From Pseudomonas sp. NBRC 111124 (GTDB lineage: Bacteria > Pseudomonadota > Gammaproteobacteria > Pseudomonadales > Pseudomonadaceae), in assembly GCF_001320245.1 (NCBI RefSeq), contig NZ_BCBA01000058.1, forward strand, positions 1 through 36,637: a stretch of DNA of 36,637 nt, read 5' to 3'. Positions 16,418 to 26,173 of the stretch are shown in pieces. Numbering within the stretch: the first letter of the stretch is position 1; each line of letters begins with the position of its first letter. Made by a program: the position numbers and the translations under genes. Below the pieces are notes generated by a model, which was not told the DNA's origin, made no database searches, and worked only from the letters and a program-made list of their open reading frames with translations.

Positions 16418-18682
16418 ATGGATTGGCTGGGGCTGCAACTGTTCACCGAACTGCCGGTTACCGGGCGCATCGTCATCGACTGCCGCCATGAACCGCTGCT
16501 GATTCTGATCGCCTTTGCGGTGGCCAGCGCAGGCTGCTTCGCCACCCTGGACATGGCCGAACGCCAATCCCACAGCGAACACGCTGCCGCGCAGCGGCAG
16601 TGGCGCATGCTCGGTGCCTGTTGCCTGGCCGGCGGCATCTGGGCCATGCACTTCATCAGCATGCTGGCGTTCCGGGCCCCGGTGGAAATGCACTACGACG
16701 TGTCGTTGACCGGCCTGTCACTGCTGATCGCACTGGTGGTGGCGTGGATGGCGATGAGCAGCCTCGACCGCGCCGACATGCGCCTACGCCACTACCTGCA
16801 AAGCGCCTTGCTCATCGGCCTGGGCATCATCCTCATGCACTTCGTCGGCATGGCCGCGCTGCAGACCGGTGCCCTGCAGTACTACCAGAGCACCCTGCTG
16901 CTGAGCAGCGCCGCCATCGCCCTGCTGACCAGCCTGGCCGCGTTGCTGCTGGCTCGTTACTTCCGCAACGGCAGCGGCACCCTGCACCAGACCATGAAAT
17001 ATGGCGCCAGCCTGCTGATGGCCGGCGGCATCGTCGCCACTCACTTCACCGCCATGGCCGCCATGACCCTGGTGATTCCGGCCTCTACGGCCCTGAGCCT
17101 GCCATCGGCCGACAACAGCCTGCAACTGGGGCTGACCGTGGCCTTCATCACCTTGCTGATCAGCGGCAGCAGCATCAGCGCCGCCCTGGCCGACAAGAAG
17201 CTGCAAAGCAAGGAAGACGACCTGCGCCGCTACGGTGTGCTGCTCAGCCAACTGGACCAGGCCCGCGCATTACTGCAGCAAGCAGCTCACTACGATGCCC
17301 TGACCAATCTGGTCAACCGCCGCGGCTTTAACCAGATCTTCGCCGAACGCCTGGCGGAGCTGGATGCCAGCGAGAACCGCCTGGCGGTGATGTTCCTGGA
17401 CATCGACCATTTCAAGCGGATCAACGACAGCCTCGGTCACGACGCCGGCGACCAACTACTCAAGGTGATCGCCAACCACATAAAGGCTGCCACCCGCAGC
17501 CACGACCTGGTCGCCCGCTTCGGCGGCGACGAATTCTGTGTGGTCACCAGCCTCAATAACCGCGAAGAGGCGTGCCACCTGGCCCAGCGCATCATGCAGC
17601 GGATGAAGGAGCCGATCGATCTGGGTGGCCGGCGCATGGTCATGACCACCAGCATTGGCATCAGCATTTTCCCCGAGGACGGCGTGACGGCCGAGGAACT
17701 GCTCAAGCATGCCGACCTGGCCCTTTACCAATCCAAGGGCAGCGGGCGCAACAGCCTGCACTTTTTCAACAGCAGCCTGAAAAGCCGCGCCAGCCTGGCA
17801 CTGCAACTAGAAGAGGAGCTGCGCGTTGCCTTGCTTGAGGAGCGCGGCTTGTGCGTGCATTACCAACCCATCTTCGACCTGCGCACCGGCCAGGTGGCCA
17901 AGCTCGAAGCCTTGGTGCGCTGGCAACACCCCCTGCACGGGATGATGGGGCCTGACCGGTTCATCGGCATTGCCGAGGCCAACGGTCTGATCGTCGACCT
18001 CGACCTGTGGGTGTTGCGCCACGCCTGCCAAGACCTGGCCCGGCTTCACCGGCATGGCTTTGCCAGCCTCAAGGTCACGGTCAATTGCTCGGCCGTGACC
18101 TTGGGCGACCAAACCTTGCCCAACGAAGTGGAAGTGGCGTTGTTCCAAGCGGGCCTTGCACCTCGCCACCTGGAGCTCGAAGTCACCGAGAACGCGCTGA
18201 TGGGTGACATCCAGCAGACCGTCAATCTGCTCAAGCGCATCCGTGGCCAGGGCGTCGGCCTGTCAATCGATGACTTCGGTACCGGCTATTCGTCGCTGGC
18301 CTACCTCAAGCGCCTGCCTTTGGACGTGCTGAAGATCGACCGCTCATTCCTGCAGGATGTGCCCGCCAGCCAGAAGGACCGCGAGATCATCCAGGCCATC
18401 ATCGCCATGGCCCATACCCTGCACCTGGAAGTGGTCTGCGAAGGCATCGAAACCGTCGAGCAACACGAATTCCTGGCCCGCAACGGCTGCGACTACCTGC
18501 AGGGCTACCTGCTCAGCCGCCCAGTGCCCATCAGCGAGCTGCGCCCGCTGCTTGACCAGCTCGACCGCCAAGACACGGCGTTCAGCCCTTGTTGCGATAC
18601 AGTTCTACCAGGGTCGCCGGATCTTTTTGCAGATAACCCTGGCTACCGTGCAGGCGCATCAACTGCGCGGCGAGGCCACTGA
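16418..18682 (+). CDS. NbdA-like MHYT-GGDEF-EAL cyclic-di-GMP protein
   Basis: 754 residues. The N-terminal ~255 residues form an MHYT membrane sensor of about seven helices with three motif variants, MHFI (77-80), MHFV (140-143) and THFT (208-211); MHYT domains are proposed to bind copper and sense O2, CO or NO. The GGDEF domain is intact (FGGDEF; 369-373) with an RxxD site (R360-D363). The EAL domain (EAL 497-499) keeps NCSAV, ELEVTEN, DDFGTGYSS, LKIDRSF, CEGIET and QGYLLSRP. Position between rapA and a 3-hydroxyisobutyrate-dehydrogenase-type gene matches P. aeruginosa nbdA as I recall it, though NbdA has a degenerate GGDEF; MucR is the alternative relative. The last ~33 residues overlap the convergent dehydrogenase gene antisense. 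An RpoS-type -10 precedes it. Confidence 0.92.
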   Translation: MDWLGLQLFTELPVTGRIVIDCRHEPLLILIAFAVASAGCFATLDMAERQSHSEHAAAQRQWRMLGACCLAGGIWAMHFISMLAFRAPVEMHYDVSLTGLSLLIALVVAWMAMSSLDRADMRLRHYLQSALLIGLGIILMHFVGMAALQTGALQYYQSTLLLSSAAIALLTSLAALLLARYFRNGSGTLHQTMKYGASLLMAGGIVATHFTAMAAMTLVIPASTALSLPSADNSLQLGLTVAFITLLISGSSISAALADKKLQSKEDDLRRYGVLLSQLDQARALLQQAAHYDALTNLVNRRGFNQIFAERLAELDASENRLAVMFLDIDHFKRINDSLGHDAGDQLLKVIANHIKAATRSHDLVARFGGDEFCVVTSLNNREEACHLAQRIMQRMKEPIDLGGRRMVMTTSIGISIFPEDGVTAEELLKHADLALYQSKGSGRNSLHFFNSSLKSRASLALQLEEELRVALLEERGLCVHYQPIFDLRTGQVAKLEALVRWQHPLHGMMGPDRFIGIAEANGLIVDLDLWVLRHACQDLARLHRHGFASLKVTVNCSAVTLGDQTLPNEVEVALFQAGLAPRHLELEVTENALMGDIQQTVNLLKRIRGQGVGLSIDDFGTGYSSLAYLKRLPLDVLKIDRSFLQDVPASQKDREIIQAIIAMAHTLHLEVVCEGIETVEQHEFLARNGCDYLQGYLLSRPVPISELRPLLDQLDRQDTAFSPCCDTVLPGSPDLFADNPGYRAGASTARRGH

Positions 18683-19469
18683 GCGGTGTTGCCGTGCCCT
18701 GCTCGCGAGAAAGCTTGACGGCACCGTCGAGGTCTTTGAGCAAGGTGCGGACATGCCACTTGATCGGTTCGAAACGGCTTTCGGCCATCTGCGGCGCCAG
18801 GATCTGCAGCGGCTTCGAATCGGCAAAGCCACCGGCCAGTGCCTCGGCAATCAAGGTGGCGTCGACACCTGATTGCTCGGCCAACGCCACCACCTCGGCA
18901 ATCACCAGGGCATTGCAGGCCACGATCATCTGATTGCAGGCCTTGGTCACCTGCCCTGCCCCCACGCCGCCCATGTGCGTAACACGCTGGCCGAGCACCT
19001 GCAGAATCGGGCGCGCCCGCTGCAGGTCGGCGACCTCGCCACCCACCATGATCGCCAAGGTGCCCGCCTCGGCCCCTGGCGTGCCACCGGATACCGGGGC
19101 ATCCAGCCAGGCCATGCCGCACAGGGCAGCTAGTTCGGCGGCCATTTCCCGGGTCGCAGTCGGCTCGAGGCTGGAGAAGTCCACCAGCAACTGCCCGCTG
19201 CGCCCGCCCTCGGCGATGCCTTGCTCGCCAAACACCACCTCGCGCACCACTGCGGTGTCGGCCAGGCACAGCAGGACAATGTCGCTGTCACGGCACAACT
19301 CGGCGGGGCTCGCAGCCAACTGCGCACCTTCGGCCACCAACGCGGCGCATTTGTCCGGGCTGCGGTTCCAGATCGTCATCGAATAACCTGCGGCCAACAG
19401 GCGCCGGCACATCGGCAACCCCATCAGGCCAATCCCGGCAAACCCCAGCGAAGGCAGTGCAGTACTCAT
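18582..19469 (-). CDS. NAD(P)-dependent 3-hydroxyisobutyrate dehydrogenase-family oxidoreductase
   Basis: 295 residues, the usual length of beta-hydroxyacid dehydrogenases. The Rossmann motif GIGLMGLPM is near residue 12, followed by WNRSP; the substrate motif DAPVSGGTPGAEAGTL and the catalytic-Lys segment TKACNQM are both present. Enzymes of this family oxidise or reduce short beta-hydroxyacids (3-hydroxyisobutyrate, tartronate semialdehyde); the substrate is not decided here. The ATG at 19469 has GAGGAG six bases upstream and is preferred over 19475. Its 3' end overlaps the MHYT-GGDEF-EAL gene by 101 bases tail to tail. Confidence 0.9.
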   Translation of the reverse strand: MSTALPSLGFAGIGLMGLPMCRRLLAAGYSMTIWNRSPDKCAALVAEGAQLAASPAELCRDSDIVLLCLADTAVVREVVFGEQGIAEGGRSGQLLVDFSSLEPTATREMAAELAALCGMAWLDAPVSGGTPGAEAGTLAIMVGGEVADLQRARPILQVLGQRVTHMGGVGAGQVTKACNQMIVACNALVIAEVVALAEQSGVDATLIAEALAGGFADSKPLQILAPQMAESRFEPIKWHVRTLLKDLDGAVKLSREQGTATPLSGLAAQLMRLHGSQGYLQKDPATLVELYRNKG

Positions 19470-19697
19470 GAACAACTCCTCTGATAATCAATGACACCAG
19501 ACAAACTGCGCACTATGACCGCTACGAGCACGCCTGCCAATTCGTGCCTTTGACCGGGTTCGCGATTACGCATGCCGTAAACTGTTACCGCAACGCCGAA
19601 TCAGCCCAGCACTGTTACCAACTTCCACCTTACGTGAGCGTCAACGAGCACCATGATGGAGCGGCTGCGTATTTTTACGCACTAAAAAAGCGCAGTG

Positions 19698-20003
19698 TTA
19701 TTCCGATTGTTTCGTCTGAATCACGATGAACGGCGAAACCACCACTGCCCAGATCTCTGGTTCGCGGCTTTGCAGGTCGAGCGCTTGCTCGGCGCTGAGC
19801 GGCCCGACAGTGCCATCACTGCGCCACTTGGCAAAGATTTCGCTGCGATTCTCGGCCATCGCCGCAGCAACCTCGATCAGGTCGAGGCTGGGGTCGACCC
19901 AAATCAGGTCACCCTTGGCCCAGAAACGCTCCAAAGCCTTCCACTCGATTGTTGCCGTCTCGCCGAGCAATTTGGCATAGAGGGTGCTTGTTTGATCAGT
20001 CAT
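19698..20003 (-). CDS. DUF2288 domain-containing protein
   Basis: 101 residues. The sequence matches the DUF2288 pattern: an N-terminal LYAKLLGETATIEWKALERFWAKGD, a DPSLDLIEVAAAMAEN segment and a WAVVVSPFIVIQ C-terminus. It is a small cytoplasmic protein of unknown function, widespread in gammaproteobacteria. It is divergent from braC with a 359-base intergenic region. The ribosome site is weak. Confidence 0.85.
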   Translation of the reverse strand: MTDQTSTLYAKLLGETATIEWKALERFWAKGDLIWVDPSLDLIEVAAAMAENRSEIFAKWRSDGTVGPLSAEQALDLQSREPEIWAVVVSPFIVIQTKQSE

Positions 20004-20362
20004 GGGTTTTTACCCGCAAATTGGCCAATGAAAAAAGGCCGGCATTTTTGCAGAAAAACCCGGTTTCAAATATGTAATTTGGTCGATTGGCTCCGAAGTT
20101 GTGGGGTGGAGCCGAGGATGCAGGCAAAGTGATGGCGCTTTTCTGTATCTTTGTGTCGACCATGCGACAACCCGTGAACCAGGCACTTTTTGCATGCTTT
20201 TCAAGCGCGCGAACAGCGCTCTACACTGTACCGGTACAGTTCCGGGACATGTTCCGGGGGAAGGTGGGCATGCAGTGTGGCGTGGCCATGCCGCATATCC
20301 CGCCCGGTCTGTAGCCCTGGCCGCCAGGACTATAAGAATTACAACAGAATGAGTGGAGCACT
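20004..20362. promoter_or_regulatory. 359-base DUF2288-braC intergenic region
   Basis: No supportable gene. A weak promoter is suggested by TTTCAA (20199-20204) and TACACT (20222-20227) spaced by 17 bases, pointing to braC. A perfect palindrome overlaps that -10 and start (20225-20240). A second TATAAG lies at about 20331-20336. I saw no convincing sigma-54 element. Confidence 0.4.
20225..20240. promoter_or_regulatory. perfect 16-bp palindrome, candidate bra operator
   Basis: ACTGTACCGGTACAGT is self-complementary over 16 bases. It overlaps the candidate braC -10 and predicted transcript start, a position suited to a repressor. The half-site spacing (CTGT-N6-ACAG) is two bases short of a LexA box. 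A GntR/MocR-type regulator is possible but unproven. Confidence 0.55.
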
Positions 20363-21478
20363 ATGATCAAGATTTCCAAGCTGTTCGCCGCAATGGTACT
20401 GGCCGGGGTAGCCAGCCATTCGTTTGCCGCCGATACCATCAAGATCGGGATCGCGGGCCCTAAAACCGGCCCTGTGACTCAGTACGGCGACATGCAGTTC
20501 ATCGGCGCCAAGCAGGCCATCAAGGATATCAACGCCAAGGGCGGCGTTGATGGCAAGATGCTCGAAGCCAAGGAATACGACGACGCCTGCGACCCTAAAC
20601 AGGCCGTGGCAGTCGCCAACAAAGTGGTCAACGACGGCGTCAAGTTCGTCATCGGCCACCTGTGCTCCAGCTCCACCCAGCCAGCGTCCGACATCTATGA
20701 AGACGAAGGCGTGATCATGATCACCCCGGCCGCCACCTCGCCGGAAATCACCGCCCGTGGCTACAAGCTGATCTTCCGTACCATCGGCCTGGACAGCGCC
20801 CAGGGCCCGGCTGCCGGCAACTACATCGCCGACCACGTCAAGCCGAAGGTCGTTGCCGTTCTGCACGACAAGCAGCAGTACGGTGAAGGCATCGCCACCG
20901 CGGTCAAGCAAACCCTCGAGAAAAAAGGCACCAAGGTTGCCGTCTTCGAAGGCCTGAACGCCGGTGACAAGGACTTCTCCTCGATCATCCAGAAGCTCAA
21001 GCAGAACAACGTCGACTTCGTCTACTACGGCGGCTACCACCCAGAGCTGGGCCTGATCCTGCGCCAAGCCCAGGAAAAGGGCCTGAAAGCCAAGTTCATG
21101 GGCCCGGAAGGCGTGGGTAACGACTCCATCTCGCAGATCGCCCAAGGTGCTTCCGAAGGCCTGCTGGTCACCCTGCCGAAGTCGTTCGACGCCGACCCTG
21201 AGAACAAGGCCATCGTCGACGCCGTCAAGGCTGACGGCAAGGACCCGAGCGGCCCGTTCGTGTTCCCGGCCTACTCGGCTGTGGAGCTGATCGCCAAAGG
21301 CATCGAAGCGGCCAAGTCCGAAGACACCGACAAGGTGGCAGCCGCCATTCACGCCGGCAAGTTCAAGACCCCGACCGGCGAGCTGTCCTACGACGAGAAA
21401 GGCGACCTGAAAGACTTCAAATTCGTGGTCTACGAATGGCACTTCGGCAAACCGAAGACCGAAGTCTCCCCTCAGTAA
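20363..21478 (+). CDS. braC: BraC, periplasmic branched-chain amino acid-binding protein
   Basis: 371 residues with a clear signal peptide (MIKISKLFAAMVLAGVASHS, cleavage after SFA near residue 23). The mature protein is a type I periplasmic binding protein of the Leu/Ile/Val family: DTIKIGIAGPKTG at its start, a conserved Cys pair (DACDPKQ and GHLCSSST) that likely forms a disulfide, and YYGGYHPELG in the ligand region. It delivers Leu, Ile, Val and probably Ala or Thr to BraDEFG. A strong terminator-like hairpin follows 24 bases after its stop, before braD, consistent with more binding protein than transporter. Confidence 0.96.
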   Translation: MIKISKLFAAMVLAGVASHSFAADTIKIGIAGPKTGPVTQYGDMQFIGAKQAIKDINAKGGVDGKMLEAKEYDDACDPKQAVAVANKVVNDGVKFVIGHLCSSSTQPASDIYEDEGVIMITPAATSPEITARGYKLIFRTIGLDSAQGPAAGNYIADHVKPKVVAVLHDKQQYGEGIATAVKQTLEKKGTKVAVFEGLNAGDKDFSSIIQKLKQNNVDFVYYGGYHPELGLILRQAQEKGLKAKFMGPEGVGNDSISQIAQGASEGLLVTLPKSFDADPENKAIVDAVKADGKDPSGPFVFPAYSAVELIAKGIEAAKSEDTDKVAAAIHAGKFKTPTGELSYDEKGDLKDFKFVVYEWHFGKPKTEVSPQ

Positions 21479-21502
21479 CTGCGTGACTAATAGCTGACCG
21501 TA

Positions 21503-21535
21503 AAAGCCCACTGTGCGAGCAGTGGGCTTTGTTTT
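21503..21535 (+). terminator. internal terminator between braC and braD
   Basis: AAAGCCCACTG (21503-21513) pairs perfectly with CAGTGGGCTTT (21520-21530) around a six-base loop, followed by GTTTT. Partial read-through would lower braDEFG expression relative to braC. Confidence 0.85.
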
Positions 21536-21664
21536 ACGAGGTTCATGGGCCTGATCCCCGCGATCCGGGGGCCAACCCACCTGAAAATCTTAAAACCGTC
21601 ACCCGCGGTTTCCTGGCCGTACCCCCGCCAGCGAAATGCAAATCAGGTTTTTAGGAGCGCTGTA

Positions 21665-22584
<920 letters not shown>

Positions 22585-22588
<4 letters not shown>

Positions 22589-23841
22589 ACAAAAATCTCA
22601 AACAGGCGTTCTTCAGCGCCTTGCTGGTCTGGGCCGTGGCCTTCCCGGTGCTGGGCCTGAAACTGAGCATCGACGGCATCAGCCTGGCGGTGCACAGCCA
22701 GGGTTCGTTCACCATCAGCATCATCGCCGTGTGCTCGGTGCTGATGTTCCTGCGTGTGCTGTTCGACAAGCAGTGGAACTCGGTGATGGGCCGTCGCTCG
22801 GATCGCAAGCTGATCCCCCCAGCTGTCAGCAACTACCTGACCCTGCCGAAAACCCAGCGTTATGTGATCATCGGTCTGATCATTGCCGCATTGGTGTGGC
22901 CGTTCTTCGGCTCGCGCGGGGCGGTCGACATCGCCACGCTGATCCTGATCTACGTGCTGCTGGGCCTGGGCCTGAACATCGTGGTCGGCCTGGCCGGCCT
23001 GCTGGACCTCGGCTACGTCGGCTTCTATGCCGTCGGCGCCTACAGCTACGCGATGCTCTCGCACTACCTGGGCTGGAGCTTCTGGGTCTGCCTGCCGATC
23101 GCCGGCCTGATGGCTGCCACCTTCGGCTTCCTGCTCGGCTTCCCGGTGCTGCGCCTGCGCGGTGACTACCTGGCGATCGTGACCCTCGGCTTCGGCGAGA
23201 TCATCCGCCTGTTCCTGCGTAACCTCACCGACTGGACCGGCGGCCCCAACGGCATCAGCAACATCCCCAAGCCGGAGTTCTTCGGCCTGACCTTCGAGCG
23301 CAAGGCCGCCGAGGGGATGCAGACCTTCCACGAGTTTTTCGGGCTGGAATACAACTCGATCAACAAGGTCATCTTCCTCTACCTGGTCGCCCTGCTGCTG
23401 GCCCTGCTGGCGCTGTTCGTGATCAACCGCCTGCTGCGCATGCCGATCGGCCGTGCCTGGGAAGCGCTGCGTGAAGACGAGATCGCCTGCCGTGCGCTGG
23501 GCCTGAACCCCACCATCATCAAGCTCTCGGCGTTCACCCTGGGTGCCTGCTTCGCCGGTTTCGCCGGCAGCTTCTTCGCTGCGCGCCAGGGCCTGGTGAC
23601 GCCGGAGTCGTTCACCTTCATCGAGTCGGCGATCATCCTCGCCATCGTCGTGCTCGGCGGCATGGGTTCACAACTGGGCGTGATTCTCGCGGCAATCGTG
23701 ATGATCCTGTTGCCCGAGCTGATGCGTGAGTTCAGCGAATACCGGATGCTGATGTTCGGTGCGCTGATGGTGTTGATGATGATCTGGCGTCCGCAAGGCC
23801 TGCTGCCTATGCAACGTCCCCACATGGAGCTGCATCGATGA
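22585..23841 (+). CDS. braE: BraE (LivM), branched-chain amino acid ABC permease
   Basis: 418 residues (LivM about 425). An N-terminal region with two helices (about 1-100) precedes the conserved permease core of about eight helices, with YVLLGLGLNIVVGLAGLLDLGYVGF and the EAA-like loop GRAWEALREDEIACRALGLN, which docks BraF/BraG. It pairs with BraD. The gene overlaps braD and braF by four bases (ATGA) at each end, indicating coupled translation. Confidence 0.96.
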
Positions 23842-24605
23842 GCCGTGAAATTCTGCAAGTCAGCGGCCTGAGCATGCGCTTCGGCGGCTTATTGGCGGTC
23901 AACGGCGTGGCCCTGACCGTCAAGGAAAAACAGGTTGTGGCGCTGATCGGCCCGAACGGCGCCGGCAAGACCACGGTGTTCAACTGCCTGACCGGCTTCT
24001 ACAAGCCAAGCGGCGGCACCATCCTGCTCGACGGCCAGCCGATCCAGGGCCTGGCCGGCCATCAGATCGCCCGCAAGGGCGTGGTGCGGACCTTCCAGAA
24101 CGTGCGCCTGTTCAAGGAAATGACCGCGCTGGAGAACCTGCTGATCGCCCAGCACCGTCACCTGAACACCAACTTCTTCGCCGGCCTGTTCAAGACCCCG
24201 AACTTCCGCCGCAGCGAGAAGGAGGCCATGGAGCGCGCGCAGTACTGGCTGGAGAAGGTCAACCTGACCGAGTTCGCCAACCGTACCGCCGGCACCCTCG
24301 CCTACGGCCAGCAACGCCGCCTGGAAATCGCCCGCTGCATGATGACCCAGCCCCGGATCATCATGCTTGACGAACCGGCCGCCGGCCTGAACCCGAAGGA
24401 AACCGAAGACCTCAAGGCACTGATCGCCTACCTGCGTGAGTCGCACAACGTCACCGTGCTGCTGATCGAGCACGACATGAAGCTGGTGATGAGCATCTCC
24501 GACCACATCGTCGTGATCAACCAGGGCACGCCCCTGGCCCACGGCACGCCGGAGGAGATCCGCGACAACCCTGATGTGATCAAAGCCTACCTGGGGGAAG
24601 CGTAA
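23838..24605 (+). CDS. braF: BraF (LivG), branched-chain amino acid ABC ATPase
   Basis: 255 residues. Walker A GPNGAGKTT is near residue 39, the Q-loop follows at FQNVRLF, the signature is LAYGQQRRLE in place of LSGGQ, as usual for LivG, Walker B is IIMLDEPAAGLN, and the switch His lies in LIEHDMKLV. It energises uptake with BraG. It overlaps braE by four bases, and braG's ATG follows its stop directly. Confidence 0.96.
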   Translation: MSREILQVSGLSMRFGGLLAVNGVALTVKEKQVVALIGPNGAGKTTVFNCLTGFYKPSGGTILLDGQPIQGLAGHQIARKGVVRTFQNVRLFKEMTALENLLIAQHRHLNTNFFAGLFKTPNFRRSEKEAMERAQYWLEKVNLTEFANRTAGTLAYGQQRRLEIARCMMTQPRIIMLDEPAAGLNPKETEDLKALIAYLRESHNVTVLLIEHDMKLVMSISDHIVVINQGTPLAHGTPEEIRDNPDVIKAYLGEA

Positions 24606-25307
<702 letters not shown>

Positions 25308-25310
25308 ATG

Positions 25311-25335
25311 AAAAAGGGCCTTCGGGCCCTTTTTT
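25311..25335 (+). terminator. rho-independent terminator of the bra operon
   Basis: AAAAAGGGCC (25311-25320), a TTCG loop and GGCCCTTTTT form a perfect ten-base stem with a T-run, three bases after the braG stop. Confidence 0.93.
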
Positions 25336-25395
25336 CTGCCTGCAGGACGTGTATCGTGGCCAGCTCTTTGGCAAAGATTTCCCGGAGCCCGCCCC

Positions 25396-26070
25396 ATGCG
25401 TCTCACCCCTACCCTGCTGCTCACCGCCCTGCTGCCCCTGTTCGCCGGTTGCCAGTTGCTGGCCGAGCAGCCCCGTGACCCGAACATCGGTACCACGCGC
25501 ATGCAGGGCGAACTGAGCGCAGGCGGCGGCCGGCTGCTGTTCAAACCTTGCGGTGAAAGCCGCCACTTCGTGATCAACGACGTCGCCGGCACCGGAATCC
25601 TCCAGGAGTCCGCCAACCTGGCCAAGGACGCCAACGCCAAACTGTTCGCCGACGTCCGTGGCCGCCTCACCGGCGCCAAACAGGCCGACAACGATGGCCA
25701 GCTGGAAATCAGCCGCCTGTACCGCCTGGAGCACTCCACCCGCGCTTGCGACGACCCCAACTTCAAGCAGCTGACCCTGCGCGCCAGTGGTCATGAGCCA
25801 GACTGGGACATCAAGGCCAGCGGCAAGGGCATGGTGCTCAACCGCGTCGGCAAAGACCCGCTGCCCCTGCCGTTTCTCGAAGAAGAGGTACCCGGCGGCG
25901 GCCTGACCCTGACCAGCGAGGCCAACGGCCAACACGCTGAACTGTGGGTCGCCCCGCAACGCTGCGTCGACAGCATGAGCGGCGCGGTGCGTCACCTGCG
26001 CGCCGAGCTGCGCATCGACGGCCAGACCCTGCACGGCTGCGGTTACTACGGCGGCGCGCGCGACAACTGA
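25396..26070 (+). CDS. COG3650-type predicted lipoprotein
   Basis: 224 residues with a signal peptide and lipobox (LFAGC, Cys19). The body carries GRLLFKPCGESRHF near residue 45, GHEPDWDIK near 133 and a C-terminal LHGCGYYGGA; these are features I associate with COG3650-type lipoproteins related to the NlpE/META-like periplasmic group. Paired Cys residues suggest disulfides. The function is unknown; an envelope role is likely. Translation starts 61 bases after the bra terminator, so it probably has its own promoter. Confidence 0.75.
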   Translation: MRLTPTLLLTALLPLFAGCQLLAEQPRDPNIGTTRMQGELSAGGGRLLFKPCGESRHFVINDVAGTGILQESANLAKDANAKLFADVRGRLTGAKQADNDGQLEISRLYRLEHSTRACDDPNFKQLTLRASGHEPDWDIKASGKGMVLNRVGKDPLPLPFLEEEVPGGGLTLTSEANGQHAELWVAPQRCVDSMSGAVRHLRAELRIDGQTLHGCGYYGGARDN

Positions 26071-26113
26071 TCGCCGGGCGCTTTTATCCTGCCAGTCAGG
26101 GCGGCTAACAGCT

Positions 26114-26119
26114 TATACT
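26114..26119 (+). promoter_or_regulatory. candidate -10 element for the FAD oxidoreductase gene
   Basis: TATACT matches five of six bases of the -10 consensus, 54 bases before the preferred ATG. I see no good -35 at 17-18 bases upstream. Confidence 0.35.
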
Positions 26120-26173
26120 TGGCGGTTTGTGTAAAGCCGCCGGCCGCCCATGGCCGGGATACTGGACCCTGCC

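Noticed and set aside
19544..19729. 61-codon plus-strand frame between the dehydrogenase and DUF2288 genes
   Set aside because: It has no ribosome site of note, an odd His/Tyr-rich composition and overlaps the DUF2288 gene end. I see nothing else in this 228-base gap beyond a short GCGTA/TACGC hairpin.
20225..20240. Palindrome at the bra promoter as a LexA box
   Set aside because: The CTGT and ACAG halves are six bases apart; LexA sites need eight.
20259..20300. Possible sigma-54 promoter before braC
   Set aside because: TGGCGTGGCCATGCC has the GG and GC elements one base too close, and the consensus around them is poor.
21545..21664. 40-codon N-terminal extension of BraD
   Set aside because: It has no homology to LivH N-termini and lies upstream of a clear AGGAG and ATG at 21665.
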